A DNA stretch of 45,372 nt from an uncultured Alistipes sp. GTDB taxonomy: Bacteria; Bacteroidota; Bacteroidia; Bacteroidales; Rikenellaceae. Location of the stretch: the NCBI GenBank assembly GCA_900545315.1, contig UQYM01000020.1, forward strand, positions 1 through 45,372. The letters run 5' to 3'. Within the stretch, counting starts at the first letter, position 1. Each line of letters opens with the position of its first letter. Below the pieces are notes generated by a model. The model was not told the DNA's origin and did no database searches. It was given only the letters and a program-made list of their open reading frames with translations. Shown here piece by piece: positions 35,954 through 45,062 of this stretch. The translations under genes were made by a program, and so were the position numbers.

Positions 35954-37327
35954 ATGGCAGAAACAGAAATGCAAAAAAGCAATATAGCTTCTCAAAATGC
36001 AGCCGGTGAGGCTAAACAGGCTCAGCAATCGGCTCAAGGGAAAGATCTCTCCCAACTGTTATCCGCATTTGGAGGTTTCAATGCCATTCGCGGGTTTATG
36101 CCGGATGCAGACAACCTGAATCCTGCTCGCAAAGCGGCCAAAGCCGTTTTCTTGTCAGATAAACGGTTCAAAGATAAACGGGAAAATCTGATCAATGATA
36201 TTAAAGGATGGCTCGAAATCCTGAACGAAGGTCATGAAAGTGCTACGGAGTTTGTAGATGCTTGCAAAGCCAAAGAGGAGAAATACACCAAAGTATTGAG
36301 CCAGGGTGTTACTGATGCACTTTTTGCAACGGCCAATTTAGAACGTTCATACCGGGCCTTGGATGGCTTTTTCAAAACCGCGAATACCGATAAAGTTAAG
36401 AATTTGCGTCTGATCAATGTTTATAAGGATGATATCGCAGATAGTGATTCCGGTTTTGCACAGGAGGTTGATACGCTGTTACGCAATGGTTTCGACCGGT
36501 TGAGCCTGAAAGATTGTTATAGCTTGCTGGTGGTTCCGGGCAATGTGTTCCAGGATAAACCGACGCTGCTGCAATGGGCGAAAATCGCTTTCAAATATAA
36601 AGTCATGTTGATTACCGACCATGCTGACGAATATTCGTTCGACGATCTGTTCGCCAATACGGAAGGGTATCGGGATAGCGACATTGAGTTGCAGAATGTT
36701 ATTATGACCGCCAACTGGTTGGTAGGCCGTGAATCTGAAAAACTCTCGGAAGACGAGAAAGACAGCCCGGCATTCTACATCTGCAGTTCGGGAGCATTGG
36801 CTGGTAAACTGTATGACGAGAGCGCCAATATGGCACAAGGTGCCGGCGGTAAAAAATACGGTACGCTGGATGGTGTTAAGGGTGTGAAATTGGATCTGTT
36901 GAAATCTGAGATCGCTGCTCTGATGGATAATCAGGTGATCCCGATGGTCTATTCAGAGGGACGTGTCATGGCTTTCAATAATACTACGCTCTACAATGGT
37001 GACAACACCGCGATGAAAGAGTATCCGATTGTCCGGGTATTTGATTGGGTGAAAAAGGTGCTGATGAACTATGTGCATGAAGTGGCTTTGGAAAATTGGG
37101 ATCCCTACAATTCTCCAAAGAACTTGAAGGCAAAGATTCAGGCTTTTTTGAATGACTATAAGGGTTATGGCAATTTGTTCCAAAATTATGAGATCAAAGA
37201 ACCGACCCAAGATCCTGTAACAAAACGGATTACTTGTGACATCAGTCTGACTCCTTTCTATTCGGCTAAGAACTTTATTATCAAGGTTTCGGCTGACAAG
37301 AAAGATAAAGATGTCCAAATGGTATAG
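35954..37327 (+). CDS. tssC: T6SS contractile sheath large subunit TssC
   Basis: Large sheath subunit, partner of TssB. Seen: 457 aa, with a disordered Ala/Gln-rich N-terminus (about 1-30), a helical segment with AFGGFNAIRGFMPDADNL, and a mixed alpha/beta body including GFDRLSLKDCYSLLVVPGNV and VGRESEKLSEDE. The C-terminus follows NFIIKVSADKKDKD. The overall layout fits Bacteroidota TssC (DUF5458 type) rather than VipB at the sequence level. It is followed after 33 bp by the first Hcp gene, the usual sheath-then-tube order. Function is inferred from family and position. Confidence 0.85.
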   Translation: MAETEMQKSNIASQNAAGEAKQAQQSAQGKDLSQLLSAFGGFNAIRGFMPDADNLNPARKAAKAVFLSDKRFKDKRENLINDIKGWLEILNEGHESATEFVDACKAKEEKYTKVLSQGVTDALFATANLERSYRALDGFFKTANTDKVKNLRLINVYKDDIADSDSGFAQEVDTLLRNGFDRLSLKDCYSLLVVPGNVFQDKPTLLQWAKIAFKYKVMLITDHADEYSFDDLFANTEGYRDSDIELQNVIMTANWLVGRESEKLSEDEKDSPAFYICSSGALAGKLYDESANMAQGAGGKKYGTLDGVKGVKLDLLKSEIAALMDNQVIPMVYSEGRVMAFNNTTLYNGDNTAMKEYPIVRVFDWVKKVLMNYVHEVALENWDPYNSPKNLKAKIQAFLNDYKGYGNLFQNYEIKEPTQDPVTKRITCDISLTPFYSAKNFIIKVSADKKDKDVQMV

Positions 37328-37360
37328 CAAAATAGTTGAGTACAATAAAAATGTAAAATT

Positions 37361-37753
37361 ATGGCAAAGACACCGGTAAAATTAGAGATCGACGGCTATA
37401 AAGAGCGGGAAGTCCTGATGGTTAAGTACGAATTTGACCAGGCAACTGATGTAGAGGGCCAGATGTCAGGTATTCCCCGTGGTGGAAAAATCAATATCCG
37501 CGTGAAGGCTCTCAATGACGGTACACCTGATCTGTTGGCTTGGATGGTGGAACGTAATCTACCCAAAAACGGCGTGATCACTTTCTTGGAGACCAAAACT
37601 GGCAAGAACATGAAAACCATCAAATTCACCAATGGCTATTGTGTGAATTTCGAGGAGAGATGGGAAGATAAGAAGGGCCATTTCGAAGAGATCGAAATCT
37701 CTTGTCAGAAGATCGAATTTGAGTCTGTTGTTTTTGAAAACGACTGGGCTTAA
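37361..37753 (+). CDS. tssD: T6SS inner tube protein TssD/Hcp (copy 1)
   Basis: Ring-forming tube protein expected to stack inside the TssBC sheath and be expelled on firing. Seen: 130 aa, the compact Hcp beta barrel of the Bacteroidota TssD family (type VI secretion tube) with the conserved block QATD.EGQ.SGIPRGGKINIRVKALNDG and the closing FEEIEISCQ strand. The second copy, 43 bp downstream, shares this block almost unchanged. Small size, no signal peptide and position after tssC agree. No effector extension is present. Confidence 0.9.
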   Translation: MAKTPVKLEIDGYKEREVLMVKYEFDQATDVEGQMSGIPRGGKINIRVKALNDGTPDLLAWMVERNLPKNGVITFLETKTGKNMKTIKFTNGYCVNFEERWEDKKGHFEEIEISCQKIEFESVVFENDWA

Positions 37754-37796
37754 GGGAAAACAACGGAGTGTATAATTTGAAATTAAAGAAATCCAT

Positions 37797-38195
37797 ATGG
37801 CTGAAAATATTACACCGGTACAATTATCGGTAAAAGATTTCGAGTCTCGAGAGGTGATGATGATCGATTACGCCTTTTCACAGGCAACCGATCGTGAAGG
37901 ACAGATTTCGGGTATTCCCCGTGGCGGACGGATCAATATTCGTGTCAAAGCCATGAACGACGGTAATAATCAATTGTTGCAGTGGATGCTTTCCCCCAAC
38001 GATCCTCGGGATATTAAAATTACCTTCTCCAATACCATTGACGGTTCTACGATGAAGGAGCTCGAAGGAATCGGTTGCTACTGCGTGCACTTCCTCGAAA
38101 AATGGGAGGATGGTGAGGAGCACTTCGAAGAGTTACAGATCGTTTGCCAAGAGTTGAAGAACGGTCCGATCGACTTCCAGAATCCCTGGAAATAA
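37797..38195 (+). CDS. tssD: T6SS inner tube protein TssD/Hcp (copy 2)
   Basis: Close paralogue of the preceding Hcp. Seen: the shared motif SGIPRGGRINIRVKAMNDG and the same closing pattern HFEELQIVCQ; differences concentrate in the N-terminal strand, the middle loop (SPNDPRDIKIT) and the C-terminus. Two near-identical-fold Hcp proteins could form mixed rings or separate tubes carrying different cargo (inference). A strong hairpin lies in the 110 bp downstream of it. Confidence 0.9.
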   Translation: MAENITPVQLSVKDFESREVMMIDYAFSQATDREGQISGIPRGGRINIRVKAMNDGNNQLLQWMLSPNDPRDIKITFSNTIDGSTMKELEGIGCYCVHFLEKWEDGEEHFEELQIVCQELKNGPIDFQNPWK

Positions 38196-38239
38196 ATTTT
38201 CGATACGTAGCCCGTGACGGGTTTACAGATTTGTCAGTT

Positions 38240-38275
38240 TTCCCCGGTAAACAGAATGGTTTGTTTATCGGGGAA
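38240..38275 (+). promoter_or_regulatory. Intergenic hairpin between Hcp copies 2 and 3
   Basis: A 14-bp stem (38240-38253 with 38262-38275; one G-U pair) with an 8-nt loop. No T run follows (TCTCTCTG), so it is not a standard terminator. It may stabilise the upstream hcp mRNA or cause partial termination, lowering expression of the VgrG/PAAR part relative to the tube genes. Confidence 0.6.
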
Positions 38276-38305
38276 TCTCTCTGAACATGAATCAAACATT
38301 CCGTT

Positions 38306-38704
38306 ATGTCTTTATCTGCACGTCTGTACATTGGGGATAACTCCTCCTCCAATTATACGAAAGAGTATTTGGTGACTCGATGCGAGGTGAAAGTGGCACG
38401 ACATCATAATGCACCCGATTCAGCCCCTCGTTGTGATGAGGTGATCTTGTCGGTGGTTGCGCCAACCAAAGATGACCTGGATCTGTTCGAATGGTATATC
38501 GACCAGACGACTTTGTCCGGGAAAATTGTCGTGGATCTGACTAATCAATCAGCCCGCTATGACGTGACGGAACGAACATTCAAATTCGAAGATGCGAAAT
38601 GTTTTTCTATCGCTGAACATTACGATATTGGTGAAACGAACCGACATCAGCTGAGATTGGGCATTATGATGTCGGAATTGGAGATCGAAGAATGCCTATT
38701 TTAA
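38306..38704 (+). CDS. Divergent TssD/Hcp-like protein (copy 3)
   Basis: Seen: 132 aa, same size as the two Hcp genes, with a similar order of predicted beta strands (start LSARLYIGD, mid FEWYIDQTT, end HQLRLGIMMSELEIEE), but the conserved GIPRGG.INIRVKA motif is lost. It is likely an Hcp-fold protein with a different role, such as a tube cap, initiator or adaptor toward VgrG. This is inference from size, position and pattern. The 110-bp gap with a hairpin separates it from the canonical copies. Confidence 0.65.
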   Translation: MSLSARLYIGDNSSSNYTKEYLVTRCEVKVARHHNAPDSAPRCDEVILSVVAPTKDDLDLFEWYIDQTTLSGKIVVDLTNQSARYDVTERTFKFEDAKCFSIAEHYDIGETNRHQLRLGIMMSELEIEECLF

Positions 38705-38735
38705 GACGGTCTGAATCGCAATTTTTTGATTTGTT

Positions 38736-39251
38736 ATGAAAAGCATTTCCAATTATACGAAAGCGTCGCTTTTTCTTGAAGATATTACCGATCCAACCGT
38801 TACCGTAAAGAGGGAGCAAGGTTTTACGGTACAGCGTTTCGATTATGAGTGCTCGCGAAAGAGAAATACGTTCGGTCTTCCTTACGGCCCTTCTTTGATG
38901 ACAACCTTGCGCCTGACGATCAAATCTTTGCCGGACGGTCATCTGAAAAGTTTGTATAAACGTATGGCTGAAAATGACCCTGCACCTTTTTCCATTGTTT
39001 TCAATGCGACATTCAATAGAGACGAGGAGAGAGGCAATGTGTTGAGCGATTATGATAACGCTTTGGTGGTGACGGGGACCGTTTTGACGATCAATGAGAT
39101 ATATGGTGATACACCATTGACTGCCGGGGATTCGATCGACGAAGGAGCCTCACCAAATGAGCTGATGATGACCAACGTGGAGGTATTGTTGCAGTCGATT
39201 CAGTATATCGGAAGTAGTAACTATCGCAAAGAGTTGTATGTCAATTATTAA
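38736..39251 (+). CDS. Divergent TssD/Hcp-like protein (copy 4, extended)
   Basis: Seen: 171 aa, about 40 longer than the other Hcp-like proteins. A block RFDYECSRKRN, GLPYGPS and TLRLTIKSLPDGHLKSLY aligns in pattern with the tube signature (F.QATD..., GIPRGG, INIRVKALNDG..LL.W), so it keeps the Hcp fold. There is an insertion of about 25 residues (GDTPLTAGDSIDEGASPN) before the last strand. It begins with ISNYTKASL, like the SNYTKEYL of copy 3. It sits 15 bp before vgrG. It may adapt the tube to the VgrG spike (inference). Confidence 0.65.
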   Translation: MKSISNYTKASLFLEDITDPTVTVKREQGFTVQRFDYECSRKRNTFGLPYGPSLMTTLRLTIKSLPDGHLKSLYKRMAENDPAPFSIVFNATFNRDEERGNVLSDYDNALVVTGTVLTINEIYGDTPLTAGDSIDEGASPNELMMTNVEVLLQSIQYIGSSNYRKELYVNY

Positions 39252-39266
39252 ACGTTAGTTAAACTT

Positions 39267-42200
39267 ATGGGGGAGTCCAGACAAACTATTGAAGCTAACA
39301 CCTATCAGTTGGTTATCAAGAACCTCAATAATGGGGGCGATTCGAATAGCATTACTTTGATTTATGACAGTTCAATCGCGTCTCAGTCCAGTATTAACAA
39401 TGCAACTCTGCCATTTAGTTGCACATTGAACGATTTTACGATTGAGAAAGAGATCTATCGACCTGGTAAACTCAGTTTTACCTTGTTGTTGGACTGGAAA
39501 GAGAACACGATTAATATAAAGACGATCTATACAGCATTCGAACATGGAATCCTCCAACTGACACAAGGGTCAGGCTCTGACGCATTCCATATTGCCGACA
39601 ACTATTATATTTTTAATATACAGCTCGAACGGCCAAGATCTGGTACAAAGATGTATGCCCGATTCGAGGCATATAGTCCCGATAAGTTTTTAACACTGGA
39701 CAAATATTGCAAAGCATATACGGGACAGAAATTTATATCGGATGTTTTTCTCAAGAAAGCGAATTGGCCAGATACCGTTGCTTTGTTTACGGGACAGACG
39801 GATATTGCCTCTTTAGTCTCGTTAAACCTTCAGTTCATGACTTTTGTCCGGAAGGAGACAGTTACGATTGACACACCTACGTCGGACTTTACTCCGACTT
39901 CATCAGAAAACAATCCTTCCTCTTCGTCGGGAAATAATACGACCTCAACTACAAAAGAGATAGATGTCGTCTATGAGTTTATTCAGCCCTATCTGGTTCA
40001 ATACAATGAGAGCTTTTTTGATTTCATTGTTCGCGTAACCAACCGTTGCGGAGAGTACTTCTTTTATGAGGGCAATAAATTTAACGTAGGTCTTAAGATT
40101 CCGCAAAATAACAGCGCACCTTCGGATGCCATTCAGATTGAGAACTACATCTCGATTAACTTTTCTCAGAGACAGAGCTCTGCATGGAATGATGGAACTT
40201 TCTCAGAGGTGCACCAGAGTTACACGGAGGGCAAAAAGTTGCTCTCGACTGAAAAGGCCTCCTTGAAGAGGGATTTCCATCAGGCTAACGACGATTTGTT
40301 GTACCCGATTCCTCCGAAAGATAAATACAGCAGCTGGAAAGATTATGCCCAATGGCCCGAAGCCTTTTGGATCAGTACGGTGGCAAGTGCTCTGAATGAA
40401 GCCAATTTGGCCGATATTCTGACTCAGATTGTGTATCAACCGGTTACTACTCGGATTAGCAGTCAACAATCTTCCGATTCGGCAAACGATGACTACAAGG
40501 ATACCTACTTCAAAGGCAACTATCTTGGAGAGAGGATATATGACGAAAACGGTTCCGGATCAGATCAAAATAGCACAGAAGATAAACCGAAAAGTGCGGA
40601 TGAAGTAGATGACAAATATGGAGTCTATATGTTCAGCTCGACTCCGACCGGGAAAGATAACGTTGCGTATAGCCTGAAATTTTACGCCGATATTCAACAA
40701 GGGATTGAAAAAACGGAACAGTCTCGCATTCATGTCGTTCTGGAGAACTATTTTTACAAAATATCGTTAGGTAGTTTTATCCATTTCGGGGATGTCAATG
40801 ACAGTTACATAGTCGTTAAAATTTACGGGAACGTCAAAGCGGTAACGGCAACCGAATCGGGTGAATATTTCGAATTCGAAGCTGTACCCTATCACGCTTC
40901 GGAGAAGAATTATCCCCCATCAGCACATGTCGCACCGATCTGTCTGTCCAATCCGCAACGGGCGCTCATTACTCATAATTCCGACCCGCTTAAATTAGGG
41001 CGCGTACGGGTGCGTTATCCGTGGCAAGGAGATTCTGACGATCCCTCTCCCTGGATTCGTATAGCCCAACCGATGGCCTCTAAAGATAGCGGATTCCGGT
41101 TCCTTCCCGAAAAAGGAGATGAGGCTATTATTAATTATGAAAACGGAAATATCGAGAAACCCTATGTGGAAGGTATGCTCTATTCCATGCAAAGGCCGCC
41201 CGCATTTGGTCTTAAGGGAAGTAGTACCCGTGTCTTTTCGTCTGTAAATGGGCACTCCATCATCTTTTCAGATCCGGGAGGCAGCACCAATCTGTTCAAA
41301 CCCTTTTCGTCACTATGGGGCACATTGGGGACCTATATCCCGCAGATGAAACAAGATATTGAGAAAGATAGTTTCCGAAAGGCGATGGGGGGAATCCAAT
41401 TTACGGATAAGTATGGGCTTTATTCGATCTCCATGTCTTCCGAGAAGCGCACGATCTCCATTAATTCACCATTGGGCAAGGTGAATATCAATGCCTTTAC
41501 CGGTATTACGATCAGTGCTCCTAACGGAAATGTGAAAATCGTCGGTAAGAATGTCGATATTGTAGCGGGCAATAACCTGACACTCACTTCGGGAAAGAAC
41601 CGAGATTTTCTCCCGAAATCGCCGAGCGATTTGGGAATGAAGGTGGTTGAAAATGTAATCGGCAAGTTTACTCTGATCGATTTTGCGACGGTCCGTACGG
41701 TCATGGAGACTTTCTTGCGTCCTATTGCAGGCACGTTGCGGCTCTCGTCGAAGCGCTATTTGTGTATTGAGGCCGGTAAGGGATCTACCCAAATTATTGG
41801 ACGAAAAACAGTGCAAAACTTCGAATTGAAAAAGAGTTTTAATCCGTTCAATATCAAAGATTCCATTATGGGGAATTTTACGATCAATGCTCATAGTCGG
41901 GCTAATACGATTTTTACCTCGAATATCCCGGCAACTTTGTCAGCATTGCATCAGGCTATCACAGATCTTTTTAATGACTATCAAAACAAATGTATTAATA
42001 TATTGACAGCATGTGCTGTTTATGATAATGCATACAGTAGTCTGCAAACTTTGACAGTCGATCTTGCAGACTATTTGACTGACACATCGATCCCTGAGGC
42101 AAAGGCCGTATTTAAAAAGGTGCAAAATCAAGAGGCTCTTCAGCCTGTTGAGATGAAAGACGATTTGCCGGATGATGCTTTGCCTCAAACGGTTACTACG

Positions 42201-42842
42201 ATAAGAGATACGGTCCAAGTGATTAATGCAGCTGCCACACGATTGGAAACATTGCGTTATGATGAGAACGATATGTTGAACAATCGTCTCCAAAATACCA
42301 TTGTGGAATCAGATGCTACTTTGACTGATCTGGTGCATAATCTGTGTGCTCCGGTAGTGCCTGAAAAAGCCGTCGATAAGAATGTCACGGCTGATGCGGT
42401 GGCGAGAATGCTAGCAGATAAGTCGATATTCCGTCACATCATGTGGCAGGCATTGAATTATCTGGTTGAGCATCAAAAGACAGAAGAGGGTGCAAATTAT
42501 TCTGAAGGGATTAAGAAAAGCGGTATAGGAAGTGTCTCTTCATATAGTGATGACCAGGCATGGGTCAAGAGTGTTAACGGTATATCAAAAGAGAGCGCTG
42601 CAGGTAGTATCGCAAAGAAACTGGTGAAGGAATTTGTCGGAGTCGACAAGTTGGATGGTATCATGGATCAATATCTCTGGGATACGACAGATCATGGTAA
42701 GGTTTTGCTCTCAGATGTAAAAGGAAAGACTTTGCATATCGATCAGGGGGCATGGGCTACTTACATGGAGTCTCGTCAAGGGGTCGATGATATAGATCAT
42801 GTGATTGCCCAAATCAAAACTACTCTCCATCTGTTGGATTAA
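39267..42842 (+). CDS. tssI: VgrG/TssI spike protein with long C-terminal extension
   Basis: Trimeric spike at the tip of the Hcp tube. Seen: N-terminal gp27-like beta domain (about 1-560) interrupted by a Ser/Thr/Asn-rich linker (about 205-232), an OB-fold gp5-like domain (about 567-650, with DPLKLGRVRVRYPWQGD and GDEAIINYENGN), a short repetitive beta-prism needle (about 717-778), and about 400 residues of extra C-terminal sequence (about 780-1191), mostly helical, not found in ordinary VgrG. At 1,191 aa it is about twice the usual Bacteroidota length. No known toxin motif was recognised in the extension. It may be a fused effector or an attachment platform for the next two proteins. Confidence 0.88.
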   Translation: MGESRQTIEANTYQLVIKNLNNGGDSNSITLIYDSSIASQSSINNATLPFSCTLNDFTIEKEIYRPGKLSFTLLLDWKENTINIKTIYTAFEHGILQLTQGSGSDAFHIADNYYIFNIQLERPRSGTKMYARFEAYSPDKFLTLDKYCKAYTGQKFISDVFLKKANWPDTVALFTGQTDIASLVSLNLQFMTFVRKETVTIDTPTSDFTPTSSENNPSSSSGNNTTSTTKEIDVVYEFIQPYLVQYNESFFDFIVRVTNRCGEYFFYEGNKFNVGLKIPQNNSAPSDAIQIENYISINFSQRQSSAWNDGTFSEVHQSYTEGKKLLSTEKASLKRDFHQANDDLLYPIPPKDKYSSWKDYAQWPEAFWISTVASALNEANLADILTQIVYQPVTTRISSQQSSDSANDDYKDTYFKGNYLGERIYDENGSGSDQNSTEDKPKSADEVDDKYGVYMFSSTPTGKDNVAYSLKFYADIQQGIEKTEQSRIHVVLENYFYKISLGSFIHFGDVNDSYIVVKIYGNVKAVTATESGEYFEFEAVPYHASEKNYPPSAHVAPICLSNPQRALITHNSDPLKLGRVRVRYPWQGDSDDPSPWIRIAQPMASKDSGFRFLPEKGDEAIINYENGNIEKPYVEGMLYSMQRPPAFGLKGSSTRVFSSVNGHSIIFSDPGGSTNLFKPFSSLWGTLGTYIPQMKQDIEKDSFRKAMGGIQFTDKYGLYSISMSSEKRTISINSPLGKVNINAFTGITISAPNGNVKIVGKNVDIVAGNNLTLTSGKNRDFLPKSPSDLGMKVVENVIGKFTLIDFATVRTVMETFLRPIAGTLRLSSKRYLCIEAGKGSTQIIGRKTVQNFELKKSFNPFNIKDSIMGNFTINAHSRANTIFTSNIPATLSALHQAITDLFNDYQNKCINILTACAVYDNAYSSLQTLTVDLADYLTDTSIPEAKAVFKKVQNQEALQPVEMKDDLPDDALPQTVTTIRDTVQVINAAATRLETLRYDENDMLNNRLQNTIVESDATLTDLVHNLCAPVVPEKAVDKNVTADAVARMLADKSIFRHIMWQALNYLVEHQKTEEGANYSEGIKKSGIGSVSSYSDDQAWVKSVNGISKESAAGSIAKKLVKEFVGVDKLDGIMDQYLWDTTDHGKVLLSDVKGKTLHIDQGAWATYMESRQGVDDIDHVIAQIKTTLHLLD

Positions 42843-42875
42843 TGGATAGAATAAATTGAAAGAAAACGACTGTCA

Positions 42876-44660
42876 ATGAAAATTTTAGCAGCACAATTTG
42901 CCAATTGGCAAGCCGCATTGGATGATTTCCAGAAAAGTGTTGAAAAAGATCTGGAAGAGATCCGCCGTTGTAAGCGCGAAGTAAGACAGATGAAATTCGA
43001 CCTGATCGACCAACTGGGCAAGGGACGCTATATCCGCGATGAACATCGGGTAATCATCTCGGCGCCGGAGATTATTATTGGCAATGTGGATCGCAGCGGC
43101 GTGTTGTGCGGGAACTATTCCAAAGTGATTATCCGGGGCAATGAGATTGGATTGGATGGCGTAGGACTCGATGCAACCAGTACGGGCAGTATTGTCAGTC
43201 GTGCTTCCAGTATTCAGCAGATCGCAGTCGATCCCGGTATTGACGGCGAGGAACGGGTTGTGAAAGGTACCTCTGAAATTATTTCTCAGGCCCGCAATGT
43301 GGTGATTCGGGGGGAGAAATCGATGGATTACTTTACCAGTCAAAACCTTGCCGGACTTGATGGCGGTATTGTTCTTTCAACTGATGGCCAAATTCGCGTG
43401 GATGCTACCTTGTCCAATGAGGCTCTGCAGGAGACCTTGAATAAAGAGGAGAAGAATCTGACCAGTCAGGTCGGTGAACTGAAAAAGCAGGTCAGTCAAG
43501 CCAAATCCGATGCCTCGTCCTTTATCTCGAAGATGAACGATTTGGTGGCTAAAGATGTTATGAATCTTGATGAAACCACCACGCGAACCAACTTTGTGGA
43601 TATCGAAGAGCTGCACGATGAGTTCCAGCAGGTTGCTTCGGCGTTGTATAATGCAATGTCCGGTTATTTCAATTCGCTGTCCCGGCTGGCGGAATTCAAC
43701 CGTCAATTAAACAGCCTCAAAAAACAAAAGGAGGCGGCTTCCAAACGGAAATCGACTTTCAAAGATAAGACGACCGGTACCTCTGTATCCATTCGTTCGG
43801 AGAGTATCAATTTGATCTCTATGGATGGAGACGGGCGTATGCGTACCAATAAAGGGGCTGGAATTGCCGTGGCGGGAAAACAGGTCAGTGTCTCTTCCTA
43901 TGGCGATGACTGCGCGTTGATCAAGGATAGCGAAATATCCATTGCTTCGCAGCAAGTTGAGATCAATACGGCCAACCCCAAAGTGTCCGGTAAGAATAAA
44001 GAGTTCCCGGCAGATGGCCAGGTACGGGTGGTGTCGAAGGATATTCAGTTCGAGGCGGTCGATTACGAATCAAAAGATGGCAAAATCCAGGAGAAGAGCC
44101 TGACCAAAGAGGGAGCCTTTACGGTGCGTGCCGAAAATATAGGTTTCAGTGCTACCGATACCGAGGGTAAAGCTACCGGTTCTGTTGCAGCTAATGCGAA
44201 GAAGGTTGAGGTTAAGGCAATGGATGTCGATAAGGAGAAACGTACCGATAAATCGTTGGCAGCTGGGAGTGCTTTGCTGCTGTTGGCAGAACAGGTTTAT
44301 GCCGGTTCGAAAGATAAGAAGACCAAGAGCAAGTCATTCCAGGTGGCATCAGACAAGGTGGGTGTCTTTGGCGATACAACCGTCGAGTTACAGCAGGATG
44401 GTAAAGCAGTCGTGCAGCTGAGTGGTGGCGATGCCTCGATGTCGGGTAGTAAAACTACTCTGTATGGAGAGATGACCTCTCAAGGTAAGACGACCTTCAA
44501 GTCCGATGTGACAGCCGGTACAGTCGATGTGAAGAATTTGAAAGTGGATTCTTCGTTTAAAACACCTTATACGACTGAGGGTATTTCAGTTCCCGGTGCT
44601 CCATCTACCGCCAAATTGAGTGCGAAACTGAGTGAAGAAGAGATGAAATCTGCAAAATAA
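42876..44660 (+). CDS. Coiled-coil/beta-repeat protein between VgrG and PAAR, function unknown
   Basis: Not recognised. Seen: N-terminal coiled coil (about 12-48), a beta-rich part (about 55-175) with short Val/Ile strands such as VIISAPEIIIGN, a long second coiled coil (about 185-290), and a C-terminal beta-rich region (about 290-560) of many short strand-turn units, rich in Val, Ser, Lys and Asp, resembling the needle of VgrG. No signal peptide or membrane segment. Position between vgrG (33 bp) and the PAAR-like gene (12 bp) suggests a spike accessory: an adaptor, a second needle piece or a structural cargo protein. That is inference; toxin motifs are not evident. Confidence 0.7.
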   Translation: MKILAAQFANWQAALDDFQKSVEKDLEEIRRCKREVRQMKFDLIDQLGKGRYIRDEHRVIISAPEIIIGNVDRSGVLCGNYSKVIIRGNEIGLDGVGLDATSTGSIVSRASSIQQIAVDPGIDGEERVVKGTSEIISQARNVVIRGEKSMDYFTSQNLAGLDGGIVLSTDGQIRVDATLSNEALQETLNKEEKNLTSQVGELKKQVSQAKSDASSFISKMNDLVAKDVMNLDETTTRTNFVDIEELHDEFQQVASALYNAMSGYFNSLSRLAEFNRQLNSLKKQKEAASKRKSTFKDKTTGTSVSIRSESINLISMDGDGRMRTNKGAGIAVAGKQVSVSSYGDDCALIKDSEISIASQQVEINTANPKVSGKNKEFPADGQVRVVSKDIQFEAVDYESKDGKIQEKSLTKEGAFTVRAENIGFSATDTEGKATGSVAANAKKVEVKAMDVDKEKRTDKSLAAGSALLLLAEQVYAGSKDKKTKSKSFQVASDKVGVFGDTTVELQQDGKAVVQLSGGDASMSGSKTTLYGEMTSQGKTTFKSDVTAGTVDVKNLKVDSSFKTPYTTEGISVPGAPSTAKLSAKLSEEEMKSAK

Positions 44661-44672
44661 TAACGGGAGATT

Positions 44673-45062
44673 ATGGCTAAGTATGTTTGCATGGGGGCTA
44701 TGTTGAAATGTACCTTCGGGCAGATTCCCTCGACTTTGATGGTGACTAATCCGTTGCGGCCGATGATTCAGAATAAGCCGAAAGCGACCATTATGGATTT
44801 TGCCCCGATGGTCAATGTGATGCCTTTCGGTATGTGCACCACGTTGAGTAATCCGATGGTTGCTTCAGCAACGGCTGCAGCCATGGGAACGTTGACACCG
44901 ATGCCCTGTATCCCGGTTCCGGTAGGGCCGTGGGCCCCTGGAGGGAAACAGCTGATTACCAATATGCCGGCACTCCTTGATAACTGTAAGTTGATGTGTG
45001 CTTACGGGGGAAGTATCTCCATTAATATGCCGGGACATACCTGCAATTCAGAAGGAAAATAG
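44673..45062 (+). CDS. PAAR-like protein (DUF4280 family)
   Basis: Expected to cap the VgrG tip and make it sharp. Seen: 129 aa, the whole of a DUF4280 domain with the MGAMLKCTFG start, repeated Cys (6, 13 and several toward the C-terminus), PMPCIPVPVGPW and the closing CAYGGSISINMPG motif. The Cys/Met/Pro-rich pattern is consistent with the metal-binding cone of PAAR proteins. There is no effector domain at either end, so cargo would have to bind VgrG or the 594-aa neighbour. It is the last gene before the operon's hairpin. Confidence 0.9.
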   Translation: MAKYVCMGAMLKCTFGQIPSTLMVTNPLRPMIQNKPKATIMDFAPMVNVMPFGMCTTLSNPMVASATAAAMGTLTPMPCIPVPVGPWAPGGKQLITNMPALLDNCKLMCAYGGSISINMPGHTCNSEGK

